This document shows positions 10,700 to 19,373 of a stretch of 64,000 nt of DNA, in pieces. How positions within the stretch are numbered: position 1 is the first letter of the stretch; each line of letters opens with the position of its first letter. The notes beneath the pieces were generated by a model. The model saw only the letters and a program-made list of their open reading frames with translations. It was not told the DNA's origin and searched no databases. Origin of the DNA: Boswellia sacra (Eukaryota; Streptophyta; Magnoliopsida; Sapindales; Burseraceae); assembly GCA_013180625.2 (NCBI GenBank), contig SNVD02010591.1, positions 124,001 through 188,000 of the forward strand, read 5' to 3'. Made by a program: the position numbers and the translations under genes.

Positions 10700-12980
10700 A
10701 GCTCCCCTAGTTGAGAAAGACTCGACCTCGAGTCTTGATTGTTGTTTTCACCAAGATAAGGACTAAGGTCAGAGATATTAAATGTGTTGGAAACACCATA
10801 ATGCTCAGGTAGCTCAATTTTGTAAGCATTCTCTCCAATGCATTGTAAAACTTTGAATGGTCCATCAGCTCTAGGCTTCAACTTGGCATATTTGCCTGGA
10901 GGAAACCTTTCTTTTCTAAGGTGTATCCACACTAGATCTCCTTCTTGGAACTCAGCATACTTCCGATGTTTGTTTGCTGCAGCTTTATACTTCTCATTTT
11001 GCTTCAAAATCTTCTCTCGAACTTGTTCATGTAGTTCTTGATGTTCTTAGCTCTCTCCTCTGCATCACTGCTAAATTGAGTTTTGGAAGGAATAGGAGCT
11101 AAATCCAAAGGACTTATTGGATTCTTGCCATAAAAACCTCAAAAGGACTATGACCAGTAGTTTGACTTGATGATCTGTTGTAAGCAAACTCAACTTGAGG
11201 TAAAACAAGATCCCATTGCCGTAAATTCTTACCAACATAACTCCTCAGAAGATTTCCCAAGCTTCTGTTGATAACTTCAGTTTGTCCATCTGTTTGAGGA
11301 TGATGAGATGAACTAAAGTTAAGTGTAGTCCCCAGCTTTCTCCAAAGCGTACGCCAAAAATGAGATAAGAACTTTGGGTCACGATCTGAGACTATGGCCT
11401 TAGGAATGCCATGCAATTTCACAATCTCCTTGAAGTACAAATCGGCAACGTGAGTCGATCATTTGTCTTGTTACAGGGGACAAAATGGGCCATTTTAGAA
11501 AATCGGTCAACCACCACTATGATTGAATCTTTGTTTCGCTGTGTTCTAGGCAATCCCACCACAAAATCCAGCTAACATCTTCCCATGGATCATTAGGAAC
11601 AGGTAATGGAGTGTACAACCCAGTGTTCTGCCCATGACTTTTTGCCACATGACAAATTGTACACCTCTTCACGTGCTTCATCACATCCCTTTTCATCTTC
11701 GGCCAATAGAAGTTTTCCTTCACAATAGCAATAGTTTTGTCTCTCCCAAAATGACCGCTAATGCCACTGCCATGTGGTTCATTAATGATTAATTCTCTCA
11801 AAGAACATTGAGGAATACACAATTGGTTTGCCTTGAGTAGATAACCATCCTGCAAAACAAATTGGTTAGATGAAAACTTATTACAGTTACTCCATATTTT
11901 GCTGAAATCTGGATCATCCTTGTAAAGCTCTTTTAAAACCTCAAACCCAACAACATTCACTTGCATAGAGGTCAGCAAAGAATGTCTTCGGCTTAAGGCA
12001 TCAGCCACCACATTTTGAATTCCAGATTTATGCTTGATGGTAAAGTTGAAAGCTTGAAGAAACTCTACCCATCTAGCATGTCGAACATTAAGCTTCTGTT
12101 GGCTGTTGATGAACTTCAAAGCTTCATGGTCAGAATATAGAATGAATGGTTTTGGCAAGAGATACTGACTCCAATGCTTCAAAGCTCGACAAATAGCATA
12201 CAACTCTTTGTCATAAGTTGAGTACTTTTTGCGAGATGCATTCAATTTTTCACTAAAGAAAGCAATTGGTCTGCGTTCTTGGCTAATAACAGCATCAATA
12301 CCAATATTGGAAGCAGCACATTCAACTTTAAAAACCTTGCTGAGATTTGGAAGTGATAAGATAGGAGCTTCTATCATCTTCTTTTTAGGCACCACATTTT
12401 CAAAGCTGCAACCATCAATAATAAAGTTGCACACCTTGCCATGAGAAGAACATCTAGTATGGAAGGTATTTTTGCGAAGCCAATCATCTTCTCGTTCTTG
12501 GGCAATACTCAAACTTCTTTGAATAAGAAAGAGAGAATCACCTCGATTTGCATAAGTGACTTCCTCTTCATCAACAAATTCTGGATTATCGAAATTGATC
12601 AAGGCATCTAACTCGATCTCTTCATCAATTTCGTAAAAATCATCAAATATTGGTGGTTTTCCATGATCCTCAAAGAAGTCATGGTCTACTTCATCATTCT
12701 CCACCGATTCATCTTTATTAGCAGCATCATTATCATCATAATTGCCCAAAGGACTTTGATCTTCTACTTCTCCATGCATTCCACCTGCAAATTCCTTATT
12801 TTCTAAAATTACTAAATGTTGTTGGAGTTGTTGGAGCTGTCGCATAAGATCTTCAATGATCAAACGTTGCTGGACTTGCTCGAGTTGCCACCTGAGATCT
12901 TCAATGATCAAATCTCGTTCATCTCCTTGAGAAGGAGGCAATTGGGTAGTAGAAGCAGCCTTGTGAGTACGACCAGCCAT
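10700..12980 (-). pseudogene. Minus gypsy polyprotein lacking RT
   Basis: The minus-strand ATG at 12978-12980 begins MAGRTHKAAS. The N-terminus is rich in Gln/Leu heptads (IIEDLRWQLEQVQQRL), a likely coiled coil. An acidic region and a protease start (GKVCNFIIDGCSFENVV, ~12410) follow. The frame then jumps directly to the end of RT and the RNase H (ERRPIAFFSEKLN, YDKELYAICRALKHW, LYSDHEALKF), so RT fingers, palm and YxDD are deleted. Integrase follows: HHCC finger near 11650-11780, then after a frameshift VSDRDPKFLSHFW and HHPQTDGQTEVINRSL (11114-11440), then after another shift a C-terminal domain (10715-11007). No chromodomain is obvious. It is dead. Confidence 0.85.
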
Positions 12981-13028
12981 TGAACCAAAAGCTCTGATAC
13001 CAATATGATACCAGATCTTCGAGATATG

Positions 13029-13040
13029 GCTCTGATACCA
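13029..13040 (-). other. tRNA-Met primer-binding site, minus gypsy element
   Basis: The minus-strand TGGTATCAGAGC lies six bases inside the 5' LTR end. This is the classical site complementary to the 3' end of initiator tRNA-Met. A second near-copy of the motif lies at about 12991-13002. Confidence 0.8.
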
Positions 13041-13046
13041 ATCTGA

Positions 13047-13844
13047 TGTCGGGCTACTGGATTATAATAGATGAGGATAGGATCTTCAAGTTGATAAACA
13101 ACTCAGCCAATGACTGGAACAAGGATTGTGAAACCCAATAAACACTCAAACTAGGGATAACAAGCTCACCACCAAAGTAAACACCAATGGGATACAGATA
13201 ATTCACCACCCAAGGATGTAAACCAAGGATACAGGGCTCAAAACTAACTCACCACTCTATGGAATCCACCAGAGATGCAGAGTTAAGGAGAAATCAGTAT
13301 AAACACTGAAATTTCACTCAAATTTGGAATTCAAAACTTCACTGCCTTGAATACACAACTTTAGAACTTAAATAACTTGGAACAACCCTCCAAGCATAGG
13401 TAAAAGACAATAATTAATGATTTTCAACAATTACAGCTCAACTACTACATTGACAACTCATTATTAAACTAAGACCATAAGTAAAACTCATTAGGTAATA
13501 AAAGCACAACCAACAAGCTAGAAATTCAAATTCCAACCAACTAAGCTAGAAAATTCAAATTCTAATGTGGACTTTAATGCAGCATTCATTATGAACCAGC
13601 TGTGAAGAGATAGTCATAGATTCCTGCAGACAACTCCAAATGACACATTGACAACTGTGTTAGAAAGCTGACTTCAAGATCTCTTATAGCCACAAATCTT
13701 GACATTTAATTCTCTGCACAGCAATACCAGTTCTTTTACGAAATTATCCCTCATTCTGGTTCATGTGCACTCCTGACCATTGTAATAATTTGCATCCCTT
13801 GATGATCTATCATGAATCCCATGGATTGCAACACTCCTGTGTCA
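13047..13844 (-). repeat. 5' LTR of minus gypsy element (798 bp)
   Basis: This is the full-length copy of the LTR. On the plus strand it starts TGTCGGGCTACTGG (13047) and ends CCTGTGTCA (13844). It is adjacent to the tRNA-Met primer site on the internal side and to the UPL fragment on the external side. Confidence 0.85.
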
Positions 13845-14294
13845 CTCTTCTCGCAAATCCGAAGGAAATGTTGCAATTATGGAGACTGTATCCATTTCAA
13901 CAGGCTGGCCTTCAAGTTCCTGAGATTGATGAAGCCTTTGCGCTTGTTGTTGTGCTAGAACTTCTTCCCGGATATCTGGGGGAAGTGCTGCAAGAAATTC
14001 TGGATCAATATCTCCAAAATTTTGAGGTTCAGCATTTGAAGGCTGTGTCACTTGGCCCTGTTGAGTTGAAAGAACTTCTGCACGTAACTCCTCTGGGAGA
14101 GCTTCCAAGAATGCAGAACCACCATCATTGCTTATTTGCTGCTCCCTTGCTGGACCATCTTGATCTGCTTCCTGGCCAGAATTTTCAGAAACTTCAGTCA
14201 CACTATGAAGGGGTGGATCTCGCCCACTTACAGGAGTAGAATTCCCAAAAGAAACATTTGTTCTTCTAATCCGAGTCACTTGTTGATCACCCAA
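13845..14294 (-). pseudogene. UPL1/UPL2-type HECT E3 ubiquitin ligase gene fragment
   Basis: The minus strand has about 150 uninterrupted codons matching the middle region of plant UPL1/UPL2 ubiquitin ligases (HUWE1-like, DUF4414/ubiquitin-binding motifs). Three tandem motifs are visible: FLEALPEELRAEVL, IDPEFLAALPPDIREEVLAQ and IIATFPSDLREE. An acidic/serine-rich linker (SVTEVSENSGQEADQDGPAR) lies upstream. The HECT domain and all other exons are absent. The homology ends exactly at the LTR of the minus gypsy element on one side and runs into element 1 3' untranslated sequence (AATAACTACATCG) on the other. This looks like host sequence captured by element 1 and later hit by the minus element. 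No frame-disrupting change is seen. Confidence 0.85.
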
Positions 14295-14336
14295 AGAATA
14301 ACTACATCGTCCCTATGTCGACCCATTGGTCGACTT

Positions 14337-14353
14337 GGGCCTGGGGGGACTAC
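14337..14353 (+). other. First polypurine tract copy of element 1
   Basis: GGGCCTGGGGGGACTAC lies directly before a TGTTATGGCC LTR start at 14354. The same junction is repeated at 14855-14872, so the element end is present twice here. Confidence 0.7.
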
Positions 14354-14790
14354 TGTTATGGCCATAATAATATTGGGCCTAATTATTCCTAATTCAGTAA
14401 GCCCATTACTGAAGCCCATCATCTGGGCCTAATTATTCCTAATTCAGTAAGCCCATTACTGAAGCCCATGATCTGGGCCTAGTTATTTCTAATTCAGTAA
14501 GCCCATTACTGAAGCCCATTATCTGGGCCTAATTATTCCTAATTCAGTAAGCCCATTACCTGTCTCTTATACACATCTAGATGTGTATAAGAGACAGGCC
14601 CATTACTGAAGCCCATTATCTGGGCCTAGTTATTTCTAATTCAGTAAGCCCATTACTGAAGCCCATTATCTAGGCCTAGTTATTTCTAATTCAGTAAGCC
14701 CATTACTGAAGCCCATCATCTGGGCCTAATTATTCCTAATTCAGTAAGCCCATTACTGAAGCCCATCATCTGGGCCTAGCCTGGCCTCCT
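14354..14790 (+). repeat. Expanded U3 subrepeat array (~50-bp unit, about 8 copies)
   Basis: It starts as a normal LTR (TGTTATGGCCATAATAATAT), then repeats GGGCCTAATTATTCCTAATT, CAGTAAGCCCATTACTGAAG, CCCATCATCT units about eight times. The two LTRs contain only two units. The array ends at 14790 in sequence (CCTCCTAATGCATTTAATC) that belongs upstream of the polypurine tract. It holds no TATA/R/U5, so it is a partial LTR. A sequencing adapter lies inside it (14560-14597), so copy number and structure are not trustworthy. Confidence 0.85.
14560..14597. other. Nextera mate-pair junction adapter (sequencing artefact)
   Basis: CTGTCTCTTATACACATCT (14560-14578) is followed immediately by its reverse complement AGATGTGTATAAGAGACAG (14579-14597). 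These are the two 19-bp Tn5 mosaic-end sequences used in Illumina Nextera kits. Joined head to head they are the circularisation junction adapter of Nextera mate-pair libraries. It interrupts a U3 repeat unit between GCCCATTAC and GCCCATTACTG. It is not plant DNA. Confidence 0.97.
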
Positions 14791-14854
14791 AATGCATTTA
14801 ATCTATAGTCCATAACAACTAAAATAGTCCCTACATCGACCCATTGGTCGACTT

Positions 14855-14871
14855 GGGCCTGGGGGGACTAC
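14855..14871 (+). other. Polypurine tract of element 1
   Basis: GGGCCTGGGGGGACTAC lies immediately upstream of the 3' LTR start at 14872. The identical tract is at 29691-29707 in element 2. It would prime plus-strand DNA synthesis. Confidence 0.85.
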
Positions 14872-15307
14872 TGTTATGGCCATAATAATATCGGGCCTCA
14901 ATTATTTCTAATTCAGTAAGCCCATTAATGAAGCCCATCATCTGGGCCTAATTATTTCTAATACAGTAAGCCCATTACTGTAGCCCATCATCTGGGCCCA
15001 TCATCTGGGTCCCACAATGGCCCATCCCGGCTCCTATATAAACCCTCCGGATTATCGTTCAAGGTATGGACACTTTTCTGAGCTCATTCTCTCTCTAGAT
15101 TTCCTTCACTTTTGAGAGCTTCTCTCTCTAGGAAATTCTCCCAGAAAATTCCGGAGTGCCGAAAACTGACTTGAGCGTCGGAGGGTCTTCGCCGGCACCA
15201 CCGCCGGCGACCCCTGACTGTTTTTCTTTGCTCGCAGGACTGGACCCGACGAACTCTGACCCGAGCTCCGACTCGCTTCCCGGCCGTCCGGAAACCGTGC
15301 ATCAACA
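14872..15307 (+). repeat. 3' LTR of element 1 (436 bp)
   Basis: It matches the 5' LTR with about ten substitutions, a 13-bp duplication near 15000 and a one-base insertion. It ends CATCAACA and is followed by the AGAAT duplication. Confidence 0.95.
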
Positions 15308-15312
15308 AGAAT

Positions 15313-17140
15313 AATAAATGAAATATTTAAATAGCAAAATTTTCTTTTTGCCTTTTTTTAAGGAGAATGATGTCAGCGAAAGCTTTGATTTCAACCCATG
15401 TTCAAGCGGGAAGGAAAAATGATTAAAGCGCATCAGTGTACTGTATTATGTAACTCCTTCAGTGCTTATCAAGAGGGAGGGGCAGATTTAAAAAATAAAA
15501 AATAAAAAACTTCAAAAGTGCATGAACAAACTTCCACTCTTTGTTTACCGTAGGGAAAGATGAGGAAAGAGTTCAACTAAGTTTGTGCAGACCTGGACTT
15601 ATGAAATTTAAGATGTTCATTAATGATCATGTAAAAAGATTAAAAAAAAAAGGATCTCAAAACTTATCTAATAAAAAATTAAACATTAAACTATATATGT
15701 TATGCTTTCTTATCATTGTAAACCATAAAAAAATTTAAGAAAAATGTGGTTTTAGTTTTTCTAGTGGTTATACTAAAATGTAAAGAGTTTGCTTGATTTT
15801 GAAGTTCATATTTGGATGGATAGGAGCTTAAATTGGATATTTATTAAATTTTAGAGAAATCGATGAGAAAATTGGGGACAGGAGCATGTACGAATCTGCA
15901 ATTGAAAACAAAATGGAAGAAAACTTAATTTGTTAAAGTTGTTTGATGATTTTGATGAAGAACAGACATAAAATAAAATAGACAAAAACTAAAAGAAGTA
16001 ATAAGGGTAGTTATGGTACAATAGAAAATATTTTAAAGAGACCTGAAACATATTTTGACGGAGTTGAATAACAACTCTCAATAATTTATTTGAAAAAGCT
16101 GTAGACTGGTTTTTCCTCTTGGGCTGAAGCCTCCAAATTGCTTTGGATTTATATTTTCTTTGGACTTCATTGTTTTGGGCTTTCGGTTATGAGGCTGGGA
16201 AATCTGTCTCCAACATACAATACTAAAGAGTTTAAAGCACCTTAGGTAGACCAGAAAGCACGAAGGCTTCAACCACGCGAGCCATGGAGATTCGATTTCT
16301 GGGACATTTGATGCCACGGAGGTTAAAATACAAGAGTCAAATAATGAACTTGATGCCTCTGAAAATTAAACTACTCATTTAATTTTAGCTTCCATAAAGA
16401 ATAATGAAAAAAATCTTAAAAATTGAAGCAAAATTAAATGAATGAAAGGTTATCCTGCACGGGACTTTGAGATATTATCTCGTTACACAACAAAACCATG
16501 CCCGAAACTTTACCGAAATATCGATCGTGCATAAACCTCACGAAATAAATAAAAAATTATGAGATGATCAAGACAGTAATCTTCCTAGTAGTAACTTCAT
16601 TTGGGTTCGTCTTGTGACGTTACATCTAATCTGATGATGTCATCCCATTGTGGAAGCTGCTGTGGTGTTTAAAGATAGATGGAAAATATTTCCCTGACTG
16701 ATTGAATATGCGTTTTGTTAGCAGAACATGGATTCTGGATTTTATTGGCGAGAACAAATAGCCCTCAATTAACAAACAACTGGACGTAACGAGCAAAATT
16801 CCCGATCTTATCATCATTAGTAGCATAAAGCAAAAGATTAAAGGATACAACAGTGTAAAAGCCGTGCCACCCGGGAGGTGACGATGAATCTCCAGCATTG
16901 ACAAATGAAAGGCAAGAGCACGATAACAGATTAATAGCCCGCAATTAACAAGCAACTGGACATAACTAACCATCGGCGCACGTAAAAAAATCCAAAATAG
17001 ATAAGAACATGATAACTCCAAATAATTAATTAAGCAACCAACAATTAAAATTGAGCAAATAAAAGTACGGTTGAAGCTGAACTTAGCTCCGAATCCTGTT
17101 ATTTTAGCATATGATTCCTTGTATTATTATTAGTATTTTG
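15313..17140. other. Intergenic, no supported gene
   Basis: AT-rich unique sequence with no coding domains. Minus-strand open stretches at 16078-16317 and 16626-17021 lack recognisable motifs and are not called. A ~25-bp segment (CAATTAACAAACAACTGGAC) occurs twice, near 16768 and 16945. Confidence 0.6.
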
Positions 17141-17214
17141 AATTTTGAATTGTGAAGCATGTTGTTATTTGGTTCTTCTAGATTCTCTTTTATTTAAAAA
17201 AAAAGAAGATAATT

Positions 17215-17455
17215 GCCATATCCGATCCCCGGCCCGGGCGCACCGCAGCACCGAAGTCTTACGGTTGTCTTCAGATGGACACAGTCCAGTATTGTCCGCT
17301 CTGATCCGTCTCCCGCCCGAGCGCACTGCAACATCGAGACCTTACGGTTGTCATAGACCTCACGGTTTTATTCCTGTTAAACCCACAGGCCCCAAGACGC
17401 CTCCTCACTCGAACCCAAGACCTCAAAGGTCCTTGGCGTTCAACATGTACAAACT
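17215..17455 (-). mobile_element. Possible tRNA-derived SINE
   Basis: On the minus strand a GC-richer block contains GGTCTTGGGTTCGAGTGAGG, which resembles a Pol III B box (GGGTTCGAG). An A-box-like sequence lies about 30 bp upstream, and the far end is a T/A-rich run (17190-17210). The composition contrasts with the AT-rich flanks. No flanking duplication was found, so the call is tentative. It could also be an LTR fragment. Confidence 0.35.
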
Positions 17456-17521
17456 ATAAAACAATTTGTAATGAAGCAAATAAATTGTCAAAAAATGGGT
17501 ATAGCTGCATCGTAGCCCTTT

Positions 17522-17577
17522 CCTTAATTTCACATAGCATCAAATCAATTTTTAAAGCTAATTAGTTAATCAATAAC
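17522..17577 (+). repeat. 56-bp perfect inverted repeat, left arm
   Basis: The sequence CCTTAATTTCACATAGCATC... is the exact reverse complement of 18569-18624 over 56 bases. Homology stops abruptly on both sides. The arms are about 1 kb apart and bracket most of the ankyrin pseudogene remnant. Confidence 0.95.
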
Positions 17578-18568
17578 TAGTGTTCCGATCGAGGATGCAT
17601 TTGCTGTTTTTCATTGTTAGTATAGTATCAATATAAATTAAATTTTACTACAACAAAATTACACCAAAACCTATATTGTGTTTGGTGAAATTCCATTATA
17701 TTAATTATGATTTTTCTGAAATACAAAATTTAAAAAAAAAAAGTTAAATGTTTAGGACATGTGAATGGATCTTGGAAGCTTTGGGCACCTCATGTCAAGT
17801 CCAAAGCCCATAACACTCAAGCCACATCAGAGTCCAAGTCTGAACTAGTCTATATCCTAGTATTATCTTATAGTATGAATTGGGACTTATATACAATGAT
17901 TTAATAATATTAAATTCACATGTGTGCATATAACCAGTGGATGCAATATGCAGTGTGTATTAAATTAAGCTATGGATTATTTTTCATTATATGAGATGTT
18001 TTACCTCAAGGAATATAGTTCAGCACTGATGCTCCTAGAAGGTGAATCTGCAGCAGCTATATTACTGTTGATTAAACACTTTATTACAACCTCCTGGACG
18101 GAGAAATTCATCAATTAGCTTGCTTAGGATAGTAAACTCTAAGACTTCCATAAAGAAAAGAAATTATTGTTCATAGAAACGTTTAACATTATATATATGG
18201 ATATATATAGTGTATATCAAACTTGCCTCAAGTTGATTTGTGTCGATTGCAAGATTCGACGCAGTGTTGCCATCCTTGTACTTCCAGTTGAGGACTTCTT
18301 TGACCAAGTTTTGAGCTTCTTGATCTCAGCGGAGACACTGAAGTGCGCTGAACAAGAGTTCAAATGCGTGGAGATTGTTATTTCTTAGAGCTATATGTAG
18401 AGGAGTCTCGCTTTGACTATATGAAACATCTAGCACAGATTTGGGCAAACTGACAGGCTGGCCAAGAGATGGAGGTTTCCCTTTTCAACTACAAAATGCA
18501 AAGGAGATTTACCATCTCTTCCTCTAACTTGAACAAGCTCAGCATCAACATCTAAGAGGCGGAGAGCC

Positions 18569-18624
18569 GTTATTGATTAACTAATTAGCTTTAAAAATTG
18601 ATTTGATGCTATGTGAAATTAAGG
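18569..18624 (-). repeat. 56-bp perfect inverted repeat, right arm
   Basis: Exact reverse complement of 17522-17577. It interrupts the ankyrin reading frame: coding similarity on the minus strand ends at GAGAGCCG (18561-18568), and this foreign segment follows. Confidence 0.95.
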
Positions 18625-18647
18625 CGGTAGGTGCATAGGGCTTAAAC

Positions 18648-19209
18648 TGTTATGGATCACTTCCGCCGCGCACAACAATAATTTTTCAACAAATGGGTCA
18701 CCATATATGGAACAAGTATCCAGCCCAAAAGACTAGTCTATTAGGTGGAGGAACTCCTCCCATATATAAGCCCCGTGACCTTCCCTTAACCAATCAATGT
18801 GGGACTCCCAAATGAGAATTATCCAAATGGGGATCCTCCTGCAACAATCCCCCTCCTCAGACAAGGCCTCGGCGGGTGGAGGCGCCATCCTTGTCTGAAC
18901 CACCAACGATAATCCTCCACAAAGACAAGGCCCCGGTGGGCATCAACACCATCCTTGTCTGAACCAAACGAGTCCACATATTACTGTCTTAGGTTGGCTC
19001 TGATACCACTTGTTATGGATCGCTTCCGCCACGCACAACAATAATTTTTCAACAAATGGGCCACCATATATGGAGCAAGTATCCAACCCAAAAGACTAGT
19101 CTATTAGGTGGAGGAACTCCTCCCATGTATAAGCCCCATGACCTTCCCTTAACCAATCAATGTGGGACTCCCGAATGAGAATTATCCAAATAGGGATCCT
19201 CCTGCAACA
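18648..19209 (-). mobile_element. TRIM element 1 (562 bp)
   Basis: Two 199-bp direct LTRs (18648-18846 and 19011-19209; plus strand TGTTATGGATC...CTGCAACA) flank a 164-bp noncoding centre. The exact duplication TAAAC lies at 18643-18647 and 19210-19214. On the minus strand the tRNA-Met primer site TGGTATCAGAGCC lies two bases after the 5' LTR (18996-19008), and a GAGGAGGGGGAT polypurine tract precedes the 3' LTR. It has no coding capacity, so it is a terminal-repeat retrotransposon in miniature, here inserted in the first exon of the ankyrin pseudogene. The LTR contains a GTCCCACATTGATTGGTTAA block and a TATATAT stretch. Confidence 0.93.
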
Positions 19210-19373
19210 TAAACCTCTGCAGTTTCCATAGCAAATTCAGTATTTCCTGCACAAGCGAAAACATGTAAAGGAGTATAAGCAAAAAATGTCCTGTCAAAAT
19301 GGTCCATACTATCGGGTTCTGCTCGGATTGTTGCATACAAAGCATCTATATCTCCGTCTCGAGCAGCCTCCAT

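Larger units (their letters stand above)
9955..13844 (-). mobile_element. Minus-strand Ty3/gypsy element (RT deleted)
   Basis: Direct repeats at 9955-10699 and 13047-13844 are LTRs. On the minus strand the 5' LTR starts TGACACAGGAGTG and ends CCCGACA, and a tRNA-Met primer site (TGGTATCAGAGC) follows. A purine-rich tract (CTAGGGGAGCT) precedes the 3' LTR at 10700-10710. The internal coding region retains a gag/protease start, RNase H and integrase but no reverse transcriptase. The 3' LTR lacks its last ~53 bp and abuts the GC-rich block of element 1, so no duplication can be demonstrated. The right end abuts a UPL gene fragment. Confidence 0.85.
1389..15307 (+). mobile_element. Element 1: Tat-lineage Ty3/gypsy LTR retrotransposon, nested and defective
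   Basis: Direct LTRs lie at 1389-1810 and 14872-15307, both starting TGTTATGGCC and ending CATCAACA. The element is bounded by the 5-bp duplication AGAAT (1384-1388 and 15308-15312). A primer-binding site follows the 5' LTR and a polypurine tract precedes the 3' LTR. Inside, gag/protease has been deleted, while RT, RNase H, an additional RNase H and integrase remain. The double RNase H and the antisense ORF in the 3' half point to the Tat lineage. Later events nested in it are a solo LTR at 3390-5126, an LTR-like piece at 7910-8290, a minus-strand gypsy element at 9955-13844 and a ubiquitin-ligase gene fragment at 13845-14294. The LTRs differ by roughly ten substitutions plus small indels by eye, so the insertion is fairly young. 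Confidence 0.93.
18170..19373 (-). pseudogene. Ankyrin-repeat protein pseudogene (BDA1/ITN1-like)
   Basis: The first exon starts at the minus-strand ATG 19371-19373. It reads MEAARDGDIDALYATIRAEP, DRTFFAYTPLHVFACAGNTE and FAMETAEV, the typical N-terminus of plant BDA1/ITN1-like ankyrin membrane proteins. It is interrupted at 19209 by a TRIM. Further ankyrin units lie at about 18560-18180: DVDAELVQVRGRDGKSPLHF, VVEKGNLHLLASL, SETPLHIALRNNNLHAFELL and VLNWKYKDGNTASNLAIDTN. Frameshifts, a premature stop and a 56-bp foreign segment at 18569-18624 break the frame. The membrane-spanning C-terminus was not found. Such proteins act in membrane-linked defence or salt signalling, but this copy is not functional. 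Confidence 0.85.

Noticed and set aside
16626..17021. 131-codon minus-strand hydrophobic frame
   Set aside because: No family motif and no conservation clue; such frames are expected by chance in AT-rich DNA.
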